Shown here in pieces: positions 14,590 through 25,769 of a stretch of 64,000 nucleotides of DNA. The stretch lies in assembly GCF_016545825.1 (NCBI RefSeq), contig NC_052619.1, positions 40,887,682-40,951,681 of the forward strand, written 5' to 3'. The DNA comes from Eucalyptus grandis (Eukaryota; Streptophyta; Magnoliopsida; Myrtales; Myrtaceae). The notes below the pieces were generated by a model. The model searched no databases, was not told where the DNA came from, and saw only the letters and a list, made by a program, of their open reading frames with translations. Each line of letters opens with the position of its first letter. Position 1 is the first letter of the stretch. The position numbers were made by a program, and so were the translations under genes.

Positions 14590-15300
14590 AGAGTGATACG
14601 CTTAATTTGTGACATGCATGGCTCGGGAATGTAAGCTACCATAAGTTAAAGGCGATGATGAAGAAAAGAATGTTGAAGGGTTTTCCCCACTTGGAAGTTC
14701 AAGAATGCGTAATCTGTGCTGAATGCTGGTATGGGAAGGCACATTAGCTTCCATATGAGGAACCCACATTTAGAGCCAAGGTACCTCTCGAACTCATTCA
14801 CTTAAATATATTTGAACTAATGAAGCAACCATCAATCAAAGGATCGAAGTAAGTGATAACTTTAATTGATGACTTTTCTAGGTGTGTCTAGGTTGACTTT
14901 ATAGAAGAAATATTTTAAGTATTAAACAAAATTAAGGAGTCTAAAGCAAAAGTAAAAAATGAAGTAGGCAAGAAAATATTGCATTTACACAGACAATGGA
15001 GGATAATATACATCATATGAGTTTATAAAGTATATTCAATATTGCAATATATATCAACAATTTACCTACCCAAATACGCCACAACAAAACGGAGTTGCCA
15101 AAAGAAAGAATCGATATTTGTTGGAGACCTACAGCAGCATGTTGTATGTGAAAAATGTTCCCCCCAAGTTTTGGGCCGAATATATGAAAATATCAGTGCA
15201 TTTGATCAATAGGCTACCTCAAGTAAGACTTGGCTTTATGTCACCATACAAAAGCTGTTGAATCACAAGTTCACGGTAAGTCATTTTAGAGTATTTGGAC
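14590..15300 (+). pseudogene. Degenerate Copia integrase
   Basis: Readable pieces are LWHARLGNVSYHKLKAMMKK (pre-integrase region, 14607 onward), TLIDDFSRCV (about 14860), YTDNGGEYTSYEF and QFTYPNTPQQNGVAKRKNRY (about 14990-15110), the conserved integrase core block. Stops and frameshifts interrupt it. From about 15790 the start of the reverse transcriptase (PSTYEEAS...KW) is visible but the RT core and RNase H are absent before the polypurine tract. Confidence 0.8.
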
Positions 15301-15929
15301 ATGTATGCTATGCATTTGTTCCAAACAATTTACACAGCAAGTTTGATAAAAAGCAGTTTGTTGCATATTTGTGAGCTACGATGGTCAAAGGAAAGAGTGA
15401 AAATATTGTGACCCTACAACAAGGAGGTGTTACGCTTCCGGAAACGTGGTGTTTGGTGAACTATCAATGTGGTGGTCATCACAAGTTGTAGAATTACCAA
15501 ATTCAAAACAAATTGAAAAAGATGTTCATCGAAGAATGGAAGAAAATGATGAACTTGATCAGAGCCAACCAATTGAAGAAGGAAATGATCTCGTAGTTGG
15601 AAGAGAAGAAGTCAATACATGATCACTTGAAAAATAAAAAATTCTATGGTAAATTGGTGTATGTCCAAGAATGATAGATTAGGTTCGACCAAGTTAGATG
15701 GAAGAACCTAAAGAGCAGAAACCCTAACTTAGGCTATCAACAAGGCAAAGAAGTTCAAATCCTAAATGTACAAATGTGACATTGACCAAAAATGTTGGAG
15801 TAATCAAGCCATCTACATATGAGGAAGCCTCGCAAGGTACAAAATGAAGAAAGATAGTTGAAGGGTTCAAAGGCAATTTTGGCATTGTTGCTAGATCCCT
15901 ATCAAGAGAGATTAGTCAACAAGGGGGAG

Positions 15930-15941
15930 TGTTGAAGAAGC

Positions 15942-16021
<80 letters not shown>

Positions 16022-16395
16022 GTGTGTGTGTGTGTGTGTATTCTTTATTAAGACTCCACTTTTCTAAATTTGTTTAGGATTAACTATCTAGAATCAATTG
16101 TTGTTTGTGGTGACATCTCCTAGTGTTAATTGAGCAGTGTGGATGAAAATCACCTAGGGGTAGTTAATGTTTATAATTGTAGGTGAGTCCACATCACACT
16201 ATTGTTTAACACTTCCTTTGTACTATGTTGACAAGAGTCTCTATAAATGGGCCAATTGAAGTAGAGTGAAGAGTTTTGTGTAGTCAATTAAAGAGAGCTA
16301 GGTAGCATGTTTATGTGAGTGGTCTTCATAGAATGTTGAAGTGTGTAGGGAGTGATAGAGAGTGAAGTGTGTATGTAGTTTGTGAGTGCTATTGA
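15930..16395 (+). repeat. Copia 3' LTR, first part
   Basis: Begins at the TG after the polypurine tract and matches the 5' LTR up to GTGCTATTGA, where the nested element is inserted. The remainder of the LTR is at 21499-21562. Confidence 0.8.
15944..16039. repeat. Compound microsatellite (CT)n(TA)n(TG)n in the 3' LTR
   Basis: About 34 bases of CT, 42 of TA and 18 of TG in direct succession. The equivalent site in the 5' LTR has only a short CT run, so the array expanded after insertion. Confidence 0.9.
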
Positions 16396-18318
16396 GGCCC
16401 CGTTTGGTTCGGCTTTCCCAAGGGGCTTTGGAGGCCCAAAGCTCATTGGGAAAAAAACTTTGGTGTTTGGTTCAGCATTTGAAGCCCCCATTCCCAAAAT
16501 GCTTGCATTTGAAATGCTGAAAGCCTAAAGCAGGTGGGGACCTGCTTTGGGCATTTCAGTATTTTCGGCATATTGGTGTACAAGATTAATGAATTTTTGC
16601 TGATTACCTATTTTACCCTTAAAATTTTATTAAAGTCCAATTTTACCCAATACAAAACAAAACCCCACCTTTCTCGACGCTCTTTCCTCTGTTCTGCAGT
16701 CCATCATGCGATGGCTTTTTTGTCTCACAGCACGTCCGCTCTTGCCAATATCTACCTTGTGGTTCGTAGCATCGCCTCCACTCTTGCTGCCTCTTTCTCT
16801 CTCCCCTCTCTCTCTTCCTCTCTCTTTACTTCATTTTCGTCATTGGATGGTGATCTGCTTGTTTTCTCGGTCTTCTCGGTCTATTCCGATCGTTTGTTTG
16901 TGGCATGTCTTTTGCTCCAGTGATTGAATCTACTGGTTTGGCCTCTTTTCCTTCTTATGTGTTATCCGGTGTGTTGTGTGGTTATATGGGTCGGATCGAC
17001 CGTTGGAGCCTCTCCTGCGATTTCGCTTGTTTGGATCTAATGCTCGCATGTTTTCTGATGCTATCCTGCAGTTTCGCCTATCCGTTAATCGGGTCTTTTC
17101 CATGTTGTGGGATCTTGAATCTTGTGCCTTTGCTGCTTTTGATGTTTGTTGACCTGACGATAGCTTCCGAGTTTATTACCTTGAGAGTTGGTACAAATAA
17201 CAGTAGGACAACTCGATGTTCTTGTCCATCCTCTCTCTCCTAATGAGCGCTCGGTCGAATTTTTCTGCAACATCGTTACCATGATGAGTCCTGTCATTGA
17301 AATTTAACAAATAAGAAAGTCTCACATTTCTAGTGACTTTTGTCTTATGTTTTTTAGGAGAATTGTCGGAGGAGAAAAATTGTGTTCTTTCTAGTTCTGT
17401 TTTGTCAAATTACAAGCAGGGTTGTAGTGTTAATTGTGCAATATTGGACTTTTATTGGTTCTTGATACATTTCTTTGTTTGACCACAACACCGGCTGATT
17501 TCTACTTTTTAAGTGTAAAAAGAATCGTTGTTGTGTTGGAATCCATACTCCAATATTTTATGCTTGCAAATTGATTATAAGTTCTATTCTTACATATCTT
17601 AACAGAACAAAATGTGACATTAGTTGGGTATAAACGGGGAAGGAATTGTAAGCCAGGTATTGATTGGGATTGTACGGTTAAGTCTATTATTACTGCTTTA
17701 TTTAGAGTGAGTGGCGCAACTTGATACTTCGGAATATGGACATTCTCATTTAAGATCCTTAATGATGATTATTTGATGCATTTTTTGGAATTCTTTAGAA
17801 ATCCTTTGACTTTGTGAACGCGACCAGAAGAAGGCACTCACTTGCCCTGTAATTTCTTCATTATTTGGACCAGAACAGCTCTTTCATGGGCTTGGTCTTA
17901 CTTCACCATCCAATACACATTAGTGACAAATAAGGCACTCACTTGCCCTGTAGTTTCTTCATTATTTGGATGACCTAATGTTATTGCTGAAAGCCAATTG
18001 TATGCAAGTATAATGTTTTTGCGTGTCCTTGTTTTTTCTCAATGTTATTTATTTATTTTTTTTGCTTTAAGTGAATATCTTCTAGTTTTTTTTTATAAGA
18101 GTGGGCTTGAGTGGGTTTTTGACTAATAAAAAGTCAGAAATCTAGCAATTTGTTTTTTAGGGGAATTGTTGGAGGAGAAAAATTGTGTACTATTCTCAAA
18201 TTGTCAAATGTGAATTGATGGTTTACACTCATTTGTTTATATTTTTCATTTGAATTAGTTCATGGTTGATCTTGTATGTCTATGTCTCTTAAATTTGTTC
18301 ATGTCACTTTACTAGTAG

Positions 18319-19297
18319 ATGAGTTCATCAAAGGAAAATGCATTTTGGAGCTCGAAAGATATAAAAATCTTTTGTAAGTTGTGCATCGAACAAATTGAAA
18401 AAAACAATCGTCCTGCAAACAACAAGAAATGGATAGACAATCATAATTAGTAAGTTGGAGGAGCTAATGGACAAAAAGTATGATAAACAAAAAATGAAGA
18501 GTAAGTATGATAATCTTAAGGAATAATGAAAAAGATGGAGGTCATCGCTTTACAATGAAACTGGATTAGGATATGATTCAAAGAAGAAAACTATTGATGC
18601 AAGTGATGAATGTTGGGAGAGTAAAATTCAAGTTTTCCTCATTTCTTTTTTTTACTTTCATGTTAAGCTCACATTTAATGATACAATTTATGCAAATGCT
18701 TTATTATAACAGGTTAATCCAAAGTTTAAGGCTTTTAGAATAAAAGACATACATCATGATCTTGAAATAAAGTTAGATATGATATTTAGAGATACAGTTA
18801 CTACTAGAGGAATCACATGGAATCCTGCACAAGGTTTATGTGTTGATAATGATGTGGAGACCACACAACCTAGTATTGATGATGTTGTAAGGTCTACTGA
18901 TAAAAACTTAGAAGATCATGTGGATGAAACCCTTGTTGAACCAACTGGAACTTAAACTCGTAAAAGAGCCGCACAGACTTCAATGATGCAAGCTCGATGA
19001 AAGAAAGATAAGAAATTGAGCACAAGAGAGGAGCTCGGAACACAAATTAATAGGCTGCTTACTGTTGTTGAGAGTAGGAGCACTGCTAGTGCTGCATCCA
19101 AAGCAACCAGTTTAGTCGGTTCTTATGAGGACCTCATAGAGATATTGGATTTCATACCTGAGATTGTGGAAGACGAAGACTTGTACTTTTTTGCAATTTC
19201 TCATTTAAAGGAAAAGATAGATAATAAACAAGTTTTCATGAGTTTAAAGGATAATGCAAAGAAAATAAAGTATCTCAAATATGAGTTAAGAAAATAA
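18319..19297 (+). pseudogene. Harbinger Myb/SANT-like protein, degenerate
   Basis: The start FWSSKDIKIFCKLCIEQIEK resembles the L10-interacting Myb-domain proteins associated with plant Harbinger elements. It is followed in shifting frames by YDNLKE, NETGLGYDSKKKTIDASDE and NPKFKAFRIKDIHHDLE, all hallmarks of this family. The tail is an open frame of 93 codons (19016-19297) with a charged C-terminus. Stops at about 18449 and elsewhere break it. In an active element this protein would act with the transposase. Confidence 0.75.
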
Positions 19298-19760
19298 TCA
19301 AGTCTTTATAGATAAGATGTTAGCATCTTATTGTTTGAAGCTTAGTTATTCCATTTTATTTCTATCTATAGATTTTTTTTTACAGTTATTGTGAACCTAA
19401 TTTCAATTAATGTTTGATGTTAGGATTGTTTTTATTTGGTGTTCACTTAATGTGATAGTTTCCATATATGCGATGGTTAATGCATTGTTTTTCTTTATAT
19501 TTTGTTACTTGAAGCAGTTATGGATGATTCACATACAAGGGAAAATCATGAGTAAAAGGAAAATAAATTATGGGATCTCATCAAGCTGCAATTCTTTATC
19601 AAGCGACTAACCTTTACAAACAACCTTGCATGACCTCAACATATACATGTTATGTATGGTTAAAATAGTTGATTAGCAAAGATGCTAATTCGATAAGGTG
19701 CTACAATATGTTTAGAATGCATAAAATTGTATTAATAATTTAACACATGATTTCGTAACA

Positions 19761-20784
19761 CATTATGGCCTTCAAAGATCTAAGAATACCAATGTTAGAG
19801 AAATGATTGGTATTTTTCTTCATATTCTAGGACATAGTATAGGTAATAGATTAATAGAAGAGCGTTTTCAACGCTCTGGAGAAACCATAAGTAGGCATTT
19901 CAACTTAGTTTTAGATAAAGTATGTGATATGGGAAAATATTTAATCAAACCAACTAATCCATAATATAGACAAGTTCTAGAGAAGATAAAAAAAGATCGA
20001 AGATTTTATTCATATTTTTAAGGATTGTATTGGAACTATTGACGGTACACATATTTCAGCGGTTGTACCTACGTTTGATCAAATTTGTTTTATTGGTTGA
20101 AAAGGAATAACAACTCAAAATGTGTTAGCCTTATGTAATTTTAATATGAAATTTGTCTATATTTGGGCCGGTTGAAAAGAACAAGCTCATGATATCCGTA
20201 TCTTTTATGAAGCTATTGGAAGACGTGACACACATTTTCCCTATCCTCCTCTAGGTATGTTATTCAATGGTTTAGATACATCCATAAATCTAATTGGCAT
20301 ATGTTGATTAAATTTATAATATATTTATATAGGTAAATATTACTTAGTAGATGCTGGATATCCAAATCCGACTGGTTATTTGGGGTCATATAAAGAAGTT
20401 AGATATCATTTGTCAGAGTTTCGATGAGGTCCTTCACCTACGAGATATTAAGAAGTGTTCAACCGTGCCCATTCCTTACTACGCTTGACAAATGAGCAAG
20501 CCTTTGGTATATTAAAACAAAAGTGGGGGATTTTAACTCATATGCCAAGTTATCCATATGAAAAGTAAGTGCAAATTGTCGTAGGGGCAATGACTTTGCA
20601 CAATTATATACGGAGGAATAACATGATTGATACGGATTTTAAACAAGCAGAATTGGATCCCAATTATGGATATTCAATTGACCATGATGATGCAAATGAA
20701 TGGATGGGTGATTCAAATTTGTGTGCATCTCCGGACATGGCAGGTTTACGTGATGAAATAGTCATAAGTTTACAAAGTTGTTGA
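19761..20784 (+). pseudogene. PIF/Harbinger DDE transposase, degenerate
   Basis: Readable blocks in order: HYGLQRSKNTNVREMIGIF and SRHFNLVLDKVCDM (N-terminal helical part), CIGTIDGTHISAVVP with the first catalytic Asp (about 20030), TTQNVLALCNFNMKF, AHDIRIFYEAI, KYYLVDAGYPNPTGYLGSY with the second Asp (about 20340), TNEQAFGILKQKWGIL, and MTLHNYIRRNNMIDTDF. Several in-frame TGA codons sit where Trp is usual (for example AG*KEQAHD). Not functional as it stands, but the family is certain. Confidence 0.88.
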
Positions 20785-21498
20785 GGTTTATAATACTGAG
20801 TATAACGTATTTCTTTTTTTTTTTTTTTTTCGGACATATATAACCATGTTTACTATCGTGAAATGACTCTTTCTAGTCAAATTTGTATGAGAGGAACTTG
20901 GTTTTATTTTTCTTAATAAGGACCTCCCTTTTTATATAGGTGCTTACTAAAACAAATTAGCATCCACAATCGGTTGCTTCACCATCCATCGAATAAGTTC
21001 ACCTTTTTTTTTCTATATCATTTTTATCTTCTGGTAATCAATAGCCCAATTTTTATCAATACACTAGAATGATCATTACTTAACGAATATGATTAATACT
21101 ACAATAATTAAAAAAAAAATATTCAAAGTTGAAAATAAACCTAAAAGAACCCTAGGCCGAAAGTTGAGCTTTGCATCTAATCTATAATCAAATTCTTTTA
21201 ATAATTTTTAAATAGATTTACTAATATGTATCTTCTACATTACTCTTAACATGAAAATGTAAAATGTTATATAATCATTGTTTATTTTTTGCAATTTCAA
21301 AAATACTAAAACTAAAAAACTTAATTTGGTCACACCAAAGGGCTTTTCAAATATATGTTTACCAAACAGTCTTGCATTTCCCTAAAATACTTTTTAATTA
21401 TAGTTTACCAAACAGTCTTACATTTCCTCAAAGCTTTTTAGGCAAAAGACCTTTACATTTGGGAAAAGCATTTTTCCAAATGCTAAACCAAACGGGCC

Positions 21499-21562
21499 TG
21501 AATGTATACTCATGTACTTACACAAATAGTGTTTATTATAGTCACATTTTTGAAACACTACA
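21499..21562 (+). repeat. Copia 3' LTR, second part
   Basis: TGAATGTATACTCATG then AATAGTGTTTATTATAG and CACATTTTTGAAAC match the last 70 bases of the 5' LTR, completing the LTR after the nested transposon. Confidence 0.75.
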
Positions 21563-22934
21563 CTCGTGATGGTTCAAAGGTGGTGGCGTGCTTCTTTCTA
21601 TTGTTGGTGATGTTGGCAGTCTTCATCTACGACGATCGTAGGTATATGATATAGTTCAGGGTCCAAAACATCTTGCAGTCAATATTTGAGGGATTTGCTT
21701 TGGCACAAGCATGACCTCATATTCTCAAGTGACTATTTTGCCTGTAGTAGTGGAATTGATGAAGTGGCTATGGTGGTGTTTGGTGTCTAAGCTGGTAATG
21801 GTGATGGTCACGATTTTTGGATATGGTGGTGCTCGGTCCACGGCAAAGGTGGAGGGGCCATGTCATGGTGGCTCCAAAGAGAGATCAATTATTTCTTTAA
21901 AAAAATAAAATAAAAGAAGATGTTTATCCATGGGCTAAGATGAAAGATGATGTGAGAGCTTCTCGATTACTTGATATGGAAGTGCTAGCGCTATGAGAAA
22001 AGAAGGCATGTTGGCATTGAAGTGTACAACTGAGGCAATTATGAAAAATTGACCAATTTAGCTAATTCCCCTAATTTTTTTTTTCAGAAAAATCATTTTT
22101 AAAGAGTTCATATACTTAAAGCAATATGTAAATATCTGGATATTCAATAGCAAATAAAGTCGATACTAAATAAGAAAGAGTTCACTTTAGCTCTTACTTT
22201 AAGTTTTTGAGATTTCTTTTGGAAACTTTTAAGGCTAGAAATTAGATTTTTTGTTTTTTTCTTCTAGTGAGCATCTTACATTTGAAAGTCTCTAAATTGT
22301 TGAAATCATATACTTGAATATTATTTGTACAAGTAAATGTATTATGCTAGTAGTTTAAGAGGAAGCAGCTACCCATTAAAGAAAAAAACCAATCTAATTT
22401 AGGGGTTTGCAAAAGAATCAAGAAGGAACGGGACTAGAACGAATCATAATCGGTAGTTTCTGGTATGACTCCTAATTCTAATTTGCTGGAATCAGTGAGT
22501 ATCAGTCTGGTTCCCCGTTCTAAGCGTGGAACCGCCCGTCCACCCACCTAGATCGAATTGAGGGGGGGGGGGTGTGTGTATATATATATTAAAAAAGAAA
22601 TGCCATTTTAATTACTTTATTATTTTGTAATTTTTCGATCAAATATATGGATATTATTGACTAATTTTTTTCTCTTGGGTGTCTAATAGGATTAACCTCC
22701 TATCTTTTTCGTTCTAATAATCCATTTATTTGCTTTTTTAATTAAAAAAAAAACATAGAAGAAGGAGAGAACCGATCGGAGATGTTCATAAGAGCCAATG
22801 GCTCATTTTAAGAATATAATTAGGTTTTTTCATTTGCCATCCCATGAGTAAATTAGGTTGACGTTAAAAAAAGATTACTCAAGCAATTAATGTTTTAACT
22901 TTTGTGAGGTTAAGAATTTTAACGTGGAGTCTAA
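21563..22934. other. Spacer, AT-rich
   Basis: No gene recognised. Contains a G9 tract followed by GTGTGTGTATATATATAT near 22562-22590. Some GGTGGTG-rich sequence at 21570-21870 gives a short chance ORF. Confidence 0.4.
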
Positions 22935-24270
22935 GGGCGCGCATGACAAAATTTCTATTTCTCGATTTCTCTGTTTTTTTGTTCCCCCTAATGCAGGTTT
23001 GGAACATAAATCCATTTGGCAACACAATTTAATTTCTCTATTTACGAAACAGATTTTTATTCCGAAATAGAGAAATTGAAAAATCGAGAAAGCTGAAATT
23101 TTTAACTTCTCGGTTTCTGAAATAGAAATCGAAACTGAAATTAAACCATATAAAAGAATCTTGCACTTTCTTGCTAACTTAATTCACTCATAACCACAAC
23201 TTCACAAATTATTGCTAATTTTCTTTTTCTTATTTTGCTCGTGTTTTTTTTTTTTTTCATTTTTTTGATAACTTCCTCTTTAGGATAAAATGCAATTGAA
23301 TGAGTCCCTAATTTTCAAAAACGACCAAAGTTCTTAAATGCTTGCTTAAAAACAATAGGGTTTTTTCCTCCTAGAAAAGGCACGCGCATGACTAGTTGAA
23401 AAAAAAGTTCTTACGCAATAGATGAATAAAAAACGTGCCTAGAAATTTAACCTTATTTTTTTTACGGATTCAAAATTCTTGCAAAATCAAAATAATTAGA
23501 TTGTTACATAATCTTGAATTTTAATTCGAAGGCAAGAGATTCAAGAGAATATCTCTTTTGCTATGCAAGGGCCATTAAAGGTTCATTGAGCAACAATAAA
23601 GAATTAGGGATGAACAAATGGACTGATTCATTTTGAGAATTAAAATAAACCTACCTTCCACTGATTAGTTCCTAACCATAAACATTACTTTAAGGTAGAA
23701 TTCTCATATATTCATTTACACCATTAATCTTATTTTGTTGATAATCTTGTATAATACTAGTTTTTGATAAAATGACAAGGCTGTATAGGCGCCATTGATG
23801 GCACCCATATTCATGCTTCTGCAGTACTTGTCTAAACCTACGCAGGATGGGCTTGCAAACGATACATTGACTGAGGAGGGAAATCAAATAAAAACGCTTA
23901 GGAAAATAATTGCTAATAAAATGGCAAGGGATAATAATATGCCGAAAATTCCATGAAATTGTATTTTCAACTTTTTGTAATGTATTAATATTATTTTGAT
24001 TATTATTTTGTATTTGAGGATTTGCCATGTTGTTTTAGTATTATTTCGACTATTATTTTGTATTTGAGGATTTCCTATGTTGTTATCTAATCAATTTTTA
24101 TTCTTAGAAATAGAAATTTTGTTATATTATCAAACGGTTTCTATTTCGAAATAGAAATTTTTGAGTCGTTATCAAACGGGTTTCTTTGCTCGAAACTTGT
24201 CGGGGAATAGAAATTAAGAAATTGATTTACCGAAATCAATTTCTATTTCAAAATTTTGTCATGCGCAGCC
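22935..24270 (+). mobile_element. Small degenerate PIF/Harbinger element
   Basis: The left end GGGCGCGCATGACAAAATTT and the right end (reverse complement GGCTGCGCATGACAAAATTT) form inverted terminal repeats. TAA is duplicated on both sides (22932-22934 and 24271-24273), the preferred Harbinger target. Inside, at about 23780-23830, the plus strand still reads GCIGAIDGTHIHASAVL, the first catalytic block of the transposase. Most of the transposase is gone, so this is a non-autonomous 1.3 kb derivative. A 24000-24080 repeat (TTATTTTGTATTTGAGGATTT twice) is a small internal duplication. Confidence 0.8.
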
Positions 24271-24943
24271 TAATTCTCCACTTGTTTCCGATGTTGGGAA
24301 ATCTTAAGATGACCACACCATGATCTTCGAAAAAATAAGGTTTTTAGCTAACAAGTGTTGTCTATTCATCTTGCCCTATTGTTTTCAATTCTTAGTAAAA
24401 AAAAAAAAATAGCTCGCAATTCAATTCGAATCTAAGGCTGAAAAAGCTTCGTAGGGACTGAGGACCGATTTTATGGACTCACTTGTGAACCCGGATCTAA
24501 TGGATGGTCCAATTTAAGGTGGATTTATGGAATTAACAGATGAGTATCGATTCCAATTTTCGGAACCGGTTTTTAGTGGCGATTTCTGTCTCAAGGTGAG
24601 AGTCGCCTACCCTGATCATGCTCATTCCTAGTTTAACTATATAAAATTATCATTTTAGATTTTGTTATTGTGAAGGTTGTGTGGTATTATAGAAAATTTG
24701 AAAATAGTATAGATAAAATTTCGTGAATTGTCAAATTTACCTAAAAGTCAAAAATTGAAGATAAGATGCGTAATTATCATGTCTACGAGAAGATATTTGT
24801 ATATTTCCCTAAATGAGCATCATTCATGCTCGAAGTGTAGCTGCTAGTTTTGTGAAATATAAACAATTCGAATTTTTATTAAGAAATGTGGCTTATATAT
24901 CTTTAAATAATTCATTGGCGGAAAATTATTTTCATTATTAATA
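24271..24943. other. Spacer
   Basis: AT-rich DNA between two transposons with no gene or clear repeat border. Confidence 0.4.
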
Positions 24944-25455
24944 GGGTTAATCTGCTGAAAAACCAAAAACTGGTATATTCGTGACAAATTTACCTCAAAT
25001 TAATTTTTTTGCCATGAAAAACTCCAAATTGGTATAATTGTGACAAATTTATCCCGATTGACTATAAAAAGTCATAAACTAGTATATTTATGACAAATTT
25101 ACCCCAAACTAATTTATTCAATCACAAAAATCCTAAACTGGTATATTTGTGACAAATATATCCTCCGCCAAATTGGATTAATACCGCAAAAAAAATCACA
25201 AAAATTGTAAATTGTGATAAAGGGAATGTAAAATTCTAAATTGATATATCAATCAACTATCATTTGTCATTTAACTTAATAATTTAATTGTAAAATTTAA
25301 CAAAAACTAACATAGGGTAAATTTGTCATAAGTGTACCAGTTTGGGGTAAATTTGTGAAAGGTATACTAGTTTGGAATTTTTGGTGGTAAAAAAAATAAT
25401 TTAAGGTAAATTTGTCACAAGTGTACAAATTTGGGATTTTTCAAGGTATTTACCC
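24944..25455. repeat. Mutator-type MITE with 9-bp target duplication
   Basis: The element is flanked by a perfect nine-base duplication TTATTAATA (24935-24943 and 25456-25464), the Mutator-superfamily length. It starts GGGTTAAT and ends ATTTACCC. Each arm is itself a tandem array of a 50-60 base unit built on CCAAACTGGTATATTTGTGACAAATTTACC in direct orientation on the left and inverted on the right, so the whole element can fold into a long hairpin. No coding capacity. Further diverged copies are at 39480-39977, 53305-53690 and 53935-54325. Confidence 0.8.
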
Positions 25456-25463
25456 TTATTAAT

Positions 25464-25566
25464 AACAATTTTCATCTTTACCAAAAAAAAAAAACAATTT
25501 TCATCTTTACCAAAAAAAAAAAAACAATTTTCATCTTTACCAAAAAAAAAAAAAGCAATTTTCATC
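25464..25566. repeat. Minisatellite, four units of about 30 bases
   Basis: The unit CAATTTTCATCTTTACC plus an A run of 12-14 is repeated, with a final partial copy, directly beside the MITE target duplication. Confidence 0.85.
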
Positions 25567-25769
25567 ATTAATATTTATTTATTTATTTTTGTAAATAATA
25601 TTAGTAACAATTTTTAAAAAATATTTTCCAATTAAATATTCACTCAAGAAAACCTAAACGAGGTCGCTGTGAAAGCTGAGAAATTTTAGGACCCTCTCTC
25701 TCTCTCTCCACCTCCATAGAAAGAAAACGCAGAGCAGCAGGCAGAGCAAGAGAGACGAGCTAGGGATTC

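Larger units (their letters stand above)
16396..21498 (+). mobile_element. PIF/Harbinger DNA transposon nested in the Copia 3' LTR
   Basis: Starts GGCCCCGTTTGGTTCGG and ends AACCAAACGGGCC, an inverted terminal repeat pair of the PIF/Harbinger type. A three-base duplication TGA flanks both ends (16393-16395 and 21499-21501); Harbinger duplications are three bases, usually TWA. Removing the element restores a continuous LTR. It carries the two genes expected for the superfamily, a Myb/SANT-like DNA-binding protein and a DDE transposase, both broken. Subterminal ACCAAACAGTCTT repeats occur at 21360 and 21407. An internal duplication pairs 17350 with 18150 and 17837 with 17937. Confidence 0.88.
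12646..21562 (+). mobile_element. Copia LTR retrotransposon, RT-deleted, split by a nested transposon
   Basis: 5' LTR 12646-13123 begins TGTTGAAGAAGCACC. The primer-binding site TGGTATCAGAGCC (13128-13140) matches the initiator methionine tRNA end used by Copia elements. Degenerate gag (about 13254-14000) and integrase (about 14590-15290) follow, then the polypurine tract AAGGGGGAG (15921-15929) and a 3' LTR starting TGTTGAAGAAGCACC at 15930. The 3' LTR is interrupted at 16395 by a Harbinger element and resumes at 21499 to end near 21562. The gene order gag-integrase upstream of the missing reverse transcriptase fits Copia. The flanking target duplication could not be recognised with confidence. 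Confidence 0.85.
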
